A DNA stretch of 53,548 bases from Kitasatospora sp. MBT63 (GTDB lineage: Bacteria; Actinomycetota; Actinomycetes; Streptomycetales; Streptomycetaceae). This document shows, in pieces, positions 17,602 to 24,909 of this stretch. A program made the translations under genes and the position numbers. The stretch is taken from positions 7,711 to 61,258 of the forward strand of contig NZ_JAIZ01000687.1 of the NCBI RefSeq assembly GCF_000710465.2, given 5' to 3'. Within the stretch, counting starts at the first letter, position 1; every line of letters begins with the position of its first letter. The notes below the pieces were generated by a model. The model saw only the letters and a program-made list of their open reading frames with translations. It made no database searches and was not told the DNA's origin.

Positions 17602-17972
17602 GCGAGGTCCCTCCGCAGCCGTACCTGGCCGGCGGCCCCGGTCGAGTGGACCTCGTAGTCGACAACGATCTCCAGCAAGCCTGTTCCGTCGGCGGGTTCC
17701 ACCGCCACCTCCAGCACCGTGAGCGTGTCGCCGAGCCACTGCTGGATCGCCGCCTGGAGGGCGGCGCCGAGCGCGACGGTGGTCGGGCCGCCCTGCGGAG
17801 CGAACACCAACTGCTTTGCTGGACTGCCGAGTTCCGGTCGCATCACACGTTCGCCGGGTAGCGTGAGGACGAGCAGTTCGAGCAGCTGACGGACATGCTC
17901 GGGGCTTCCGTACGGTACCTGCGCGCCGTGCCCGAGCGCGGTGACGGCGAATGGGAAGGCCAGTCGGCTCAT
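17598..17972 (-). CDS. eCIS gp25/GPW-like baseplate wedge protein
   Basis: 124 residues. Characteristic gp25 elements: FPFAVTALGHGAQVPYGSPE, HVRQLLELLVLTLPGERVMR, PELGSPAKQL and ALQAAIQQWLGDTLTVLEV. gp25 caps the first sheath layer on the baseplate and holds the conserved EPR-like trigger element (here MRPELGS). The start at 17972 has a strong GAGGTGAG ribosome site lying inside the preceding mini-ORF and overlaps its stop by ATGA. Longer upstream versions of the frame were rejected because they run through that mini-ORF. High confidence. Confidence 0.93.
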   Translation of the reverse strand: MSRLAFPFAVTALGHGAQVPYGSPEHVRQLLELLVLTLPGERVMRPELGSPAKQLVFAPQGGPTTVALGAALQAAIQQWLGDTLTVLEVAVEPADGTGLLEIVVDYEVHSTGAAGQVRLRRDLA

Positions 17973-18040
17973 GTGCTCACCTCGCTGTGCTCGGCGTGGG
18001 CGATCGCCCACGCGTACTTCCCGATCGTTCGCCGGCTCAT
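17969..18040 (-). CDS. 23-residue microprotein coupled on both sides
   Basis: A complete mini-gene between the PAAR-like tip and gp25. Its ATG overlaps the tip-gene stop as ATGA, and its own stop overlaps the gp25 ATG as ATGA. The product starts MSRRTIGKYAWAIAHAEHSE and ends VST; it is basic at the start, with an aromatic/Ala core that could form one amphipathic helix. The gp25 ribosome site lies in its last codons, so it may serve mainly to carry ribosomes from the tip gene to gp25. Alternatively it is a structural or assembly micropeptide. It matches no family known to me. The double overlap is directly visible; function is unknown. Confidence 0.6.
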   Translation of the reverse strand: MSRRTIGKYAWAIAHAEHSEVST

Positions 18041-18372
18041 GTCGCGACCACCTGGGTCTGGGTGGCGCAGACGATCGGCGGGCCGGCCGGGATCTGGTCC
18101 GCGGAGAGGCAGAGCGCCCCGACGGGGTTGACCAGCAGCGGCTGCCCCGAGGAGGTCACCCTGGCCGCTCCGGCCAGCCACTTCGTGCTCACGCAAGGCT
18201 GGGGCTTGCCCGGCGGCACGGTGAACGGGCAGCCTGCGACCAGGCCTTGATCGGTCAGGACGGCGGCCGGGGCGCCGGACACGGTGACCCGCGGGCTGGC
18301 GGTGACGACGGTCAGCGGAGCTCCGTGCGGGCAGGTCACGGTTGCTCCGGTGTGCAGGACGGGCCCCGGCAT
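18037..18372 (-). CDS. eCIS PAAR-like spike tip protein
   Basis: 111 residues. Gly/Pro- and beta-turn-rich sequence with the feel of PAAR-like/DUF4280 tip proteins: MPGPVLHTGATVTCPHGAPL, VVTASPRVTVSGAPAAVLTD and SSGQPLLVNPVGALCLSADQ. Five Cys (14, 48, 60, 88, 101) could bind metal or stabilise the cone. Tip proteins sit on the gpV trimer and may carry cargo. The start at 18372 has GGAAG a few bases upstream; the frame extends further without coding texture. A 94-nt gap separates it from the gpV-like gene, one of only two larger gaps in the operon. Confidence 0.8.
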   Translation of the reverse strand: MPGPVLHTGATVTCPHGAPLTVVTASPRVTVSGAPAAVLTDQGLVAGCPFTVPPGKPQPCVSTKWLAGAARVTSSGQPLLVNPVGALCLSADQIPAGPPIVCATQTQVVAT

Positions 18373-18466
18373 CAAGGCTTCCTTCCGCTGCCCGGCGGGC
18401 AGCTGGCTGGGGACGGATGGACGGCTCACGGGCCGGGTGTCGCCCGGTGCGTGGCGGGTCGCCGGC

Positions 18467-18979
18467 TCAGGTCACCACGAGCGCCCCCCCGTTGATGATC
18501 ACCGAGGGACCGGAGAGCACGATCGACGCGCCCTGACCGTTGCTGATGCTGACCCCGGCTGTGCCGACGATGATCGTCGCCCCCGTCGGCGTCATCACCT
18601 GGACCTGGGACGCGGGCAGGTCGGAGAGGGTGACCGAGACTCCGGTCGTGGTCTGCAGATGGATGTTGGGTGTGACGGGGGTGCCCGCCATCGCCAGGAG
18701 CGGAGCACCGGCCGGCTCGGGCCAGAACGCTCCGCTCCAGATGGGGTAGTCCGGGTCGCCGGCCTCGAACTCGACCCAGACCGCGCTGCCGGTCTGCGGC
18801 AGCGCGATGATCCCAGCGGTGCCCTTGGCTGCGAACGGGAGTGCGGGGAGCGCCCAGGTGGACGGGAACAGCCCGTAGTGATCGGAGAGTTGAACCTGGA
18901 CCCGGCCCTGCGCAAGGGGGTCGGTGGTGTTGAGGACGGTGGCCCGGTACTTCCCGTAGTGCCTGGGTCCTGTGGTCAT
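18467..18979 (-). CDS. eCIS gpV-like baseplate/spike protein
   Basis: 170 residues. The N-terminal OB-fold pattern of phage baseplate assembly protein V is clear (HYGKYRATVLNTTDPLAQGR, VQVQLSDHYGLFPSTWALPA, LPQTGSAVWVEFEAGDPDYP, then WSGAFW). The C-terminal part has Gly-punctuated strands (GVSVTLSDLP, GATIIVGTAGVSISNGQGAS) consistent with the beginning of a spike beta-prism. It partners with the upstream gpD-like protein, together equivalent to a VgrG. The start overlaps the gpD-like stop by ATGA; longer upstream starts lie inside that gene and were rejected. Confidence 0.92.
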   Translation of the reverse strand: MTTGPRHYGKYRATVLNTTDPLAQGRVQVQLSDHYGLFPSTWALPALPFAAKGTAGIIALPQTGSAVWVEFEAGDPDYPIWSGAFWPEPAGAPLLAMAGTPVTPNIHLQTTTGVSVTLSDLPASQVQVMTPTGATIIVGTAGVSISNGQGASIVLSGPSVIINGGALVVT

Positions 18980-20094
18980 GGCGTCACCTCCGGGACGTTC
19001 GAGAGCAGGCCGTCCCGGGCGAGCTGGAACGCCTGCTTCCAGCTGCCCCGGCCGAGAGTGTGGGTCACCGACCGGACGAACCAGAGGCCGTCGTGCGCCC
19101 GGCCCGCGCCGCGCACTCCGACCAGGGCGCGGGCGTCGAGGGGCTGCCCGTAGCGGGCCAGGTCCATCTGGCCGGTGGCGGTGACCGGGTCCACCGCGCC
19201 GCGACCGGCCAGCAGGGTCATCATGACCTCCGGCAGCGCCATCCGGTCGGTCCCCAGCAGCTTGGTGCGGGTCGGTACCAGCGGTCGGGCGGCCAGGGGT
19301 GGTTTGAGCAGCTCGATGTCCGGCAGGGGGACCGGGACGGCGAAGTTCGCGACCTTGACGTGCGCGTACGGCAGGATCGCGGCGTTGCCGTCGGCGGAGA
19401 AGCTCATGCTCTCCAGGTTGGACGCCGCGTCCATGTCGACGGTCAGGGCCGGCTGCACGGCGCCGGCCCGCACCGGGGGTCCCCAGTAGGCCGTGTTGGC
19501 GCCTGGGACCGGCCCCGGCGTCACGTAGAACTCGCAACTCGCGTCCTTCGCCAGCTTCGTGGCGTACTCGAAGTCGGTCCCCACCTGGTGGGAGAACCTC
19601 TCGACCGGGTTGGCCACCGGCTGGAACGGTGGGGGGACGGTCAGCGGCAGGACACCGAACGGCGCGTACTTGGCCATCATCAACGCCACCCGGGCGAACG
19701 GCGGCATCCCGGGATACGGGAAGCCGGTGAGGTCGGCCACGTCCATGAACCCGGAGACGTCCTCGCCGGTGACGACCAGCCGGTGCTCGCCGGGGCGGCC
19801 GGTGGCGGTCACGTCCTGGCGTTTGATCGGGCCGTCCGCCAGCACCTTGGGCACGCCGCGCAGCGTCGCCACGAGCACGACCCGCACCATCGGGTCGAAG
19901 AAGCCCGAAGGGAGCAGCGAGGTCGCGATAGGTGAGGTCTTCGCGTAGGTGAAGCTCAGCTGGAACCCGGACCGAGTCCCGACCGCGTGGGTCACCGTCG
20001 CGCCGTCCAGGGCGTCGAGCACCTCTCGGGGCGCGGGCGCGACGGCCACCGGTCCGGTGAGGACTGTCAGCGTGACGGTGCTAAGCGTTGCCAC
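18976..20094 (-). CDS. eCIS gpD-like (late control D) spike hub protein
   Basis: 372 residues with the gpD/gp27 hub layout: a split beta-barrel domain with GFQLSFTYAKTSPI, VLADGPIKRQDVTATGRPGE and DFEYATKLAKDASCEFYVTP, and a closing segment DARALVGVRGAGRAHDGLWF followed by VRSVTHTLGRGSWKQAFQLA. The hub forms the trimer-to-hexamer adaptor between tube and spike. The gene order gpD then gpV is normal for eCIS. The start overlaps the gp53-like gene by 14 nt. High confidence. Confidence 0.92.
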   Translation of the reverse strand: MATLSTVTLTVLTGPVAVAPAPREVLDALDGATVTHAVGTRSGFQLSFTYAKTSPIATSLLPSGFFDPMVRVVLVATLRGVPKVLADGPIKRQDVTATGRPGEHRLVVTGEDVSGFMDVADLTGFPYPGMPPFARVALMMAKYAPFGVLPLTVPPPFQPVANPVERFSHQVGTDFEYATKLAKDASCEFYVTPGPVPGANTAYWGPPVRAGAVQPALTVDMDAASNLESMSFSADGNAAILPYAHVKVANFAVPVPLPDIELLKPPLAARPLVPTRTKLLGTDRMALPEVMMTLLAGRGAVDPVTATGQMDLARYGQPLDARALVGVRGAGRAHDGLWFVRSVTHTLGRGSWKQAFQLARDGLLSNVPEVTP

Positions 20095-20404
20095 GGGCGG
20101 TGATCTCCAGGGGGAGCGGGATCATGACGAGCCGGCTGTCCGAGCCGGTCAGCCGGGCGGGGTCGGCCTCGCCGGCGGCGTCGACGACGCGCCACCAGAG
20201 CGCGGGGTCGCCGTAGGCGTCGTAGGCAAGGGTGTCCGGACGCTCCGCACCGTCGAGCCGGCGGTGCCCGAGCGGGACGTGGAGTCCGGGCGCGGGCAGG
20301 ATGCGGCGCGCGAGGTGGACTTCCGTGGTGCCGTCGTCGCGGACGCGGCTGACGACGGGGATCCCGTAGTAGCGGCTGTTGGGCGGGAACGGTGCGGCGG
20401 TCAC
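20081..20404 (-). CDS. eCIS gp53/LysM-like baseplate protein
   Basis: 107 residues. The pattern NSRYYGIPVVSRVRDDGTTE, then LHVPLGHRRLDGAERPDTLA and YGDPALWWRVVDAAGEADPA, matches the gp53-like wedge/LysM-like proteins of eCIS loci, which have a short LysM-type fold (xDTLAxxxYGDPxLWW). In phage T4 gp53 clamps neighbouring wedges. Start and stop overlap both neighbours. Family assignment rests on pattern recognition and gene order. Confidence 0.8.
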   Translation of the reverse strand: MTAAPFPPNSRYYGIPVVSRVRDDGTTEVHLARRILPAPGLHVPLGHRRLDGAERPDTLAYDAYGDPALWWRVVDAAGEADPARLTGSDSRLVMIPLPLEITARGNA

Positions 20405-21057
20405 GGCATCCTCGCCAGGCCGAGCGTCCGGATGTCGGCGCCGCGCCGGCCAGCCAGCCGCTCGCGGCGGCGGGCGGCGGTGAGGAAGAGCTCGGCGCCC
20501 TTGGAGCCCATTGGCAGGTCGTCGAGGGACAGTACGCGTAGTCCGAGGCCCACCCGGGCGAGAACCGGGTTGAGCCGCGTGTCGAATGCCTCCTCGGTGA
20601 CGGTGAACTCGGTGATCCGTACCGGCAGGGTGCGGTTGGCGCCGAGTACGAGCAGCAGCAGCGGGGAGGGCAGCGGGAGGATCTCCAGCGTTCCGCGCCG
20701 GGTGAGCGCCTCGGCGGCGACCAGGTCGGCGGTGGCCGGCGCGATCATGGTCTCCAGCTCGGCGAGGTCCGCGCCGATGCCCTTGGCGACGGTGTCCGGG
20801 TTCTCGGTGGGATGCTCCAGCCGGTCGGTCGCGTCGAGAACGACTTCGATCTTCAGGGTCTCCACCGGTGGCCCGACCAGCCGGAGCGCCTCCAGCCGGT
20901 CGCCGCCGTCGGTGGTGGCACCGCGGGGGGTGAGGGTCCGGGAGAGAGTCTCGGGGTTGTACTGGAACGGGACGGTGCGCACGACGGCTCGCCCGTCGCC
21001 GTCCATGACGACGAATCCGCCCCGCATCGTCCGTGGTGAGCCCGGGAACGCGGTCAT
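20401..21057 (-). CDS. CIS tube adaptor protein (Afp7-like)
   Basis: 218 residues. The start is typical for the contractile-injection-system tube N-terminal domain: VVMDGDGRAVVRTVPFQYNP followed by ETLSRTLTPRGA, with VETLKIEVVLDATDRLEHPT further in. The late segment VRITEFTVTEEAFDTRLNPV fits the second domain, and a basic tail follows (AARRRERLAGRRGADIR). It should sit between the tube and the gpD-like hub. Start and stop overlap neighbours or lie within about 50 nt. High confidence. Confidence 0.9.
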   Translation of the reverse strand: MTAFPGSPRTMRGGFVVMDGDGRAVVRTVPFQYNPETLSRTLTPRGATTDGGDRLEALRLVGPPVETLKIEVVLDATDRLEHPTENPDTVAKGIGADLAELETMIAPATADLVAAEALTRRGTLEILPLPSPLLLLVLGANRTLPVRITEFTVTEEAFDTRLNPVLARVGLGLRVLSLDDLPMGSKGAELFLTAARRRERLAGRRGADIRTLGLARMP

Positions 21058-21109
21058 CGCGGTCCTCCCTTCGGTACCCGTGTGGTGAGCCCTGCCGTGT
21101 GGGGTCCGG

Positions 21110-24100
21110 TCATTTCTCGACCGCCTTGCCGCGTTCGAGCATGTCCTTGACGACCTGCATCGGGTCGATGGACTCGGGCTCCAGCTTGATCTGGGACAGG
21201 CTCGGCCAGGTGATCTCGCCGTTCTTGGCGTAGGCGATCCGGCCGAGGGTGAGTTTGAAGTCCGGTCCGAGCGCGGCCGAGACCGAGGCCGCCTCGTATG
21301 TCCAGCGGTGGGAGAACACCCCCCAGGCGGCGTAGAGCTCGGCGACCAGCAACACCTTGGCCGAGGCCGTCAACCGGCCCTTGGCGTAGGCCTCGGCGTC
21401 GAACGAGAACCCGTCCTTGTCGTAGTCCGCGGCGACGGCGATGCCGCCCTCGCCGTCGATCCGCAGCGACGGTGTGATGTCGATCCCGCCCTTGGCGCCG
21501 ACGGCACCGAGCGCCACTTCGGCCCCGATGTAGGCGCCGAAGGTGCCCGACAGCTCGGCATAGGCGGGCACTGCGAAGGTCCCCACGAGCTTCGCCGCGA
21601 CCTTGGGGTCCTCCTCCAGCGGGTAGAGCTCGCCCTTGAACAGGATGCCCTTCAGCATCACCGGCCCCACCCCGTAGCCCAGTTGGAGCGAGCCGCGCAG
21701 TTCGAGGAACGCGGTCACAGCCGGGACGGGAGTGGGGACGGAGACCTTCACTCCGACGCCCTTCAGCAGCGGCACCGTCCCGCCCTGCGCCGACGGCCAC
21801 CTGCGGACCAGCACGATGTCGCCGACGGCGACCTCCCCGAAGAGCCTGAGCCGCTCCTTGGTGATCTCCACCCCGAGCACCGGCCGCAGGTCCTTGGTGA
21901 CCTGGTAGCCGATGCTGCCCTTGCCCCAGTAGTGGCCCTCCTCGTCGAAGTTGAGGTTCAGCGAGCCGTCGGCCTTGGCGGTCCTGACGACGATCGTGGC
22001 CGCGCCCGAGAACCGCCCCTCCCGGTCCTCCTCGGTCCGGTTGTATTCGACCTTCATCGTTGCCTTGAGCTGCTTCCAGGCGATGTCCGCCTCGCCCTGG
22101 AGGAACAGGCCGCGCTCGCCGTACCGGCCGCGCAGCTTGACCGAGTCGACCAGCGGAAGCGGCTTCGGGACCGTCACCGACCCGGTGTGGTCGAGGCTCT
22201 GCCCGTCCCAGCGAGTGCTGAGATCGAGGCGGGTGTTGCGCACGCTGGTGACGATCCCCCCGGTCGCGTACGGCGCGAACTTGCCGGCCACCGTCCGGAA
22301 GCCGAGTTCGACGTTGGCAGTGGCCCCCGGGATCGCCGACGAGTCGGCCGTGACCTTGCCGGACCACCCGGCCTCCGAGTTCCACTCCACGTGCCCGGCC
22401 GCCGCGTTGATGCCGGGGAGCTTCCCCGCGGGGGTCAGGTCGCCGGCGGCGACGAGCGCACCGCTCTGCAGGGTCACGGTGAGAGTGCCGAGCAGCAGGG
22501 GCTTGGCGGCCGGTCCGACCGAGAAGGTGAGCTTCCCGCTGGGCACCAGGGAGGGGGAGAGCTGCAGGGCGAGTTCGCCGCCGGTGAACCGGAACGCCGC
22601 GGGCAGTGGCGAGAGCAACTTGTCCGCGGGGATCGGAGCGGCCAGCTTGAGCTCGTCCTTGGTGTAGAGGACGTTGATCTTGCCCAGGAACGGCACGGAG
22701 GAGTTGATGACCCCCTTGCCGGTGAGGTTGCCCTGCTCGTCGAGGGCGGCCGTGGTCAGCATGCCGGGGCTGAGGTACGGGTAGTAGAACGCGATCTTCG
22801 GGTTGTCATTCTTGTCGAGCTTCAGCCTCCTCGCCTCGCCCGGGGGCGCCGCGGTGGGGTCCGCGTCGGTCTCGGGCCCGGCGGCGGTGGCGGCGGCCGG
22901 GGCCGTGGCGGGCACCAGTTCGGCGTCGAGGGTGACCGTCGAGTCGGCCCCGGTGGCCTTGACGGCCCTGCTGTCGAGCACGCCCAGGACGGTGTCGTGG
23001 GCGGACTTGGCCCCCGTCTTGGCGCGCCGGTAGGTCTCGATGCGCAGGCCGGGCACGAGGCGGCGGACGAAGCTGTCCAGCAGGGTCTCGCCGGTGTCCC
23101 GCAGCCGCACCGTCTCGCTCTGGCCACCCGCCGCGAGTACGACCGGTTTGCCTGCCGCCTTGGCCTTCTCCGCCTCGGAGCCGTGTACGGCGCCTGAGCG
23201 CAGCAGGCTCTCGATCTCGAAGCTGGCGTCGGGCTGCCCGGTCGGCACCGTCGCCCTGGCGATCCGGATCTGGAGCTTGCGGACGTTGGGGCCGCGCATG
23301 GCGGGGTCGCGGATCTGCCGGACGAGGCCGACCAGGGCCTGGTAGGTCTCCTGGCCCGATGACCGGTTCTTGGTGCTGGTCAGCAGCTGGAGGTTGGAAG
23401 GGATCGACGTCCCGCCCAGTTGCTTCTCGACGATGTGGTCGACGTCGCACTTAGCGGGCCCCAGGCCCTTGGCCAGTCCGGTGACGACCTGTTTGACGGC
23501 GGGATCTGCCAGCTTGGTGCGGACCGTCTCGTTGTCGTTCGCCGCCGCGGTGATCGCGCCGGCGAGGCTCGTCGTCGACGCGAAACCGAAGGCTCCCAGC
23601 CACACGTCCTTGTACTTCTCGCCGCCCTCCTTGTACGCGGCGACAGAGTTGCCTTCGATGAGGGGGTTGAACACCAGACTCCCGCCGGCCGCGGCGTTGT
23701 CGTAGGCCTGCTGCACCCAGTGGCCGGCCCCCTTCTCCAGCGGGAGGGCGAACTCAGCTAGCCCGACGACCAGTTCGGTCGTGCCGATACCGGCCGGCTC
23801 GTCGGTGACGATCGTCAGACCGGGAGGCAGGTTCTGCGCGGGGCCCGCGGTCCTCCCCGGCTGCGCGGCCGCCTGCTGCGGTGCGGCGCCAGGGCCCGGC
23901 GCGGAGGCGGGTACGGGTGCCGGGACGGGGGGTGGGGGTGCCGTGCTCCTGCCGGACCGGCGGACGACCGGCGCGCCCGGCAGCGGCTCGACCGTGGGCC
24001 GGCCGCCATCGGCGAGCGCCTGGACGGCCCGGTCGGCCTCCGCCTCCGGCCGCGGGTCGTCCACGACGGGGGTGTGGGAGCGGCCGAAGCCGTCGGTCTG

Positions 24101-24661
24101 CAGTACGTGCGCCAGTTCGTGGGCGAGGAGGCCGCGTCCGGCGGGAGTGTCGGGGCGGTACTGCCCGGAGCCGAAGACCAGGTGCGTCCCCAGTGAGAAG
24201 GCCCGGGCGTCGAGGGCGGCCGCCGCCTGGTCCGCGGTCGGGCCGTCGTGGACGCGGACTTGGCCGAGGTCGCGGCCGAACCCGGCTTCCATCTCCGTGC
24301 GCAGGGCCGGCGGCAGGGGGCTTCCGGGCTGGGCGACCACGGCGTCCGCGTGCTCGGTGCCTGGGCGCCCGGTCACCCCGCCCGGCGCGGAGGAGGGGTC
24401 CGTCGGCGCTACGGGAGCGGGTCGAACGGTGGCCGTCGGGACGAAGGCAGGTGCCACGGTGGTGGCCGGGCCGATGCGCGCCGGGGCGGGCGCGGCGGTG
24501 GGGTGGGCCTGCCGCGCCGTCACTGACGGGCCCGGGGTGAAGACCGGCGCCGGCGCCTGCGGGGTGCCGGTGCGCGGGTCGGCGCCGTGCCGGGCAGGAC
24601 CTCCGGACGACCTCGGGTGCGCCTGCCGGGCGGTGCGCACGGCCTGGGCCAGTCGCCTCAT
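21110..24661 (-). CDS. eCIS-associated DUF4157 protein with HNH-like motif, candidate cargo
   Basis: 1183 residues from the ATG overlapping the stop of the 83-residue gene. Regions: (1) residues 1-111, Pro/Ala-rich, disordered; (2) 112-190, DUF4157, the 'eCIS core' domain, with a metalloprotease-like HELAH (181-185) preceded by GSGQYRPDTPAGRGLLA; (3) 225-280, a second Pro/Ala linker; (4) 285-470, containing CDVDHIVEKQLGGTSIPSNL and QLLTSTKNRSSG (from residue 405), which is an HNH-nuclease layout (DH, then N, then KNR); (5) about 600-1183, a long beta-rich region with repeated Gly-bounded strands (GSLNLNFDEEGHYWGKGSIG, YAELSGTFGAYIGAEVALGA) and a helical end. DUF4157 proteins are commonly eCIS cargo or cargo-loading factors. 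Nuclease activity and loading are inferences. No immunity gene was recognised next to it. Confidence 0.85.
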   Translation of the reverse strand: MRRLAQAVRTARQAHPRSSGGPARHGADPRTGTPQAPAPVFTPGPSVTARQAHPTAAPAPARIGPATTVAPAFVPTATVRPAPVAPTDPSSAPGGVTGRPGTEHADAVVAQPGSPLPPALRTEMEAGFGRDLGQVRVHDGPTADQAAAALDARAFSLGTHLVFGSGQYRPDTPAGRGLLAHELAHVLQTDGFGRSHTPVVDDPRPEAEADRAVQALADGGRPTVEPLPGAPVVRRSGRSTAPPPPVPAPVPASAPGPGAAPQQAAAQPGRTAGPAQNLPPGLTIVTDEPAGIGTTELVVGLAEFALPLEKGAGHWVQQAYDNAAAGGSLVFNPLIEGNSVAAYKEGGEKYKDVWLGAFGFASTTSLAGAITAAANDNETVRTKLADPAVKQVVTGLAKGLGPAKCDVDHIVEKQLGGTSIPSNLQLLTSTKNRSSGQETYQALVGLVRQIRDPAMRGPNVRKLQIRIARATVPTGQPDASFEIESLLRSGAVHGSEAEKAKAAGKPVVLAAGGQSETVRLRDTGETLLDSFVRRLVPGLRIETYRRAKTGAKSAHDTVLGVLDSRAVKATGADSTVTLDAELVPATAPAAATAAGPETDADPTAAPPGEARRLKLDKNDNPKIAFYYPYLSPGMLTTAALDEQGNLTGKGVINSSVPFLGKINVLYTKDELKLAAPIPADKLLSPLPAAFRFTGGELALQLSPSLVPSGKLTFSVGPAAKPLLLGTLTVTLQSGALVAAGDLTPAGKLPGINAAAGHVEWNSEAGWSGKVTADSSAIPGATANVELGFRTVAGKFAPYATGGIVTSVRNTRLDLSTRWDGQSLDHTGSVTVPKPLPLVDSVKLRGRYGERGLFLQGEADIAWKQLKATMKVEYNRTEEDREGRFSGAATIVVRTAKADGSLNLNFDEEGHYWGKGSIGYQVTKDLRPVLGVEITKERLRLFGEVAVGDIVLVRRWPSAQGGTVPLLKGVGVKVSVPTPVPAVTAFLELRGSLQLGYGVGPVMLKGILFKGELYPLEEDPKVAAKLVGTFAVPAYAELSGTFGAYIGAEVALGAVGAKGGIDITPSLRIDGEGGIAVAADYDKDGFSFDAEAYAKGRLTASAKVLLVAELYAAWGVFSHRWTYEAASVSAALGPDFKLTLGRIAYAKNGEITWPSLSQIKLEPESIDPMQVVKDMLERGKAVEK

Positions 24662-24909
24662 CGCGGCTCCCCGCTCCCGGACTCGGCCCGTGCGGCCTCG
24701 ACGATCGCCGTGGCCACCTGCTGCGCCCGGCGCTGCGCGGCGTCGGAGCGCGGCCCGGTGGCGGGCGCCGCGGCCTCCGGCCACGACCGCAGCGCCTGTT
24801 CGAGCGCCGCGGGCAGGGCGTCGGCGAGCAGTCGCGCCTCGACGGCCGAGCGGGCGGTCACCCGCAGGGTGCCGACCCGGACCAGGACCGCCGGCGGAGG
24901 TGTGGTCAT
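24658..24909 (-). CDS. Small eCIS-operon protein, unknown function
   Basis: 83 residues, lying between the AAA+ ATPase and the DUF4157 gene with ATGA overlaps on both sides. It starts MTTPPPAVLVRVGTLRVTAR and continues with an Ala-rich helix SAVEARLLADALPAALEQAL, then RRAQQVATAIVEAARAE. A small protein of this pattern (short beta hairpin, amphipathic helix) is often found at this place in actinobacterial eCIS loci, but no function is known to me. The coupling suggests an adaptor for the ATPase or for cargo loading, which is speculation. Confidence 0.75.
   Translation of the reverse strand: MTTPPPAVLVRVGTLRVTARSAVEARLLADALPAALEQALRSWPEAAAPATGPRSDAAQRRAQQVATAIVEAARAESGSGEPR

Noticed and set aside
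9816..17658. Very long plus-strand ORFs opposite the eCIS genes
   Set aside because: They are Arg/Gly/Pro-rich antisense shadows of high-GC coding genes, with no natural protein texture.
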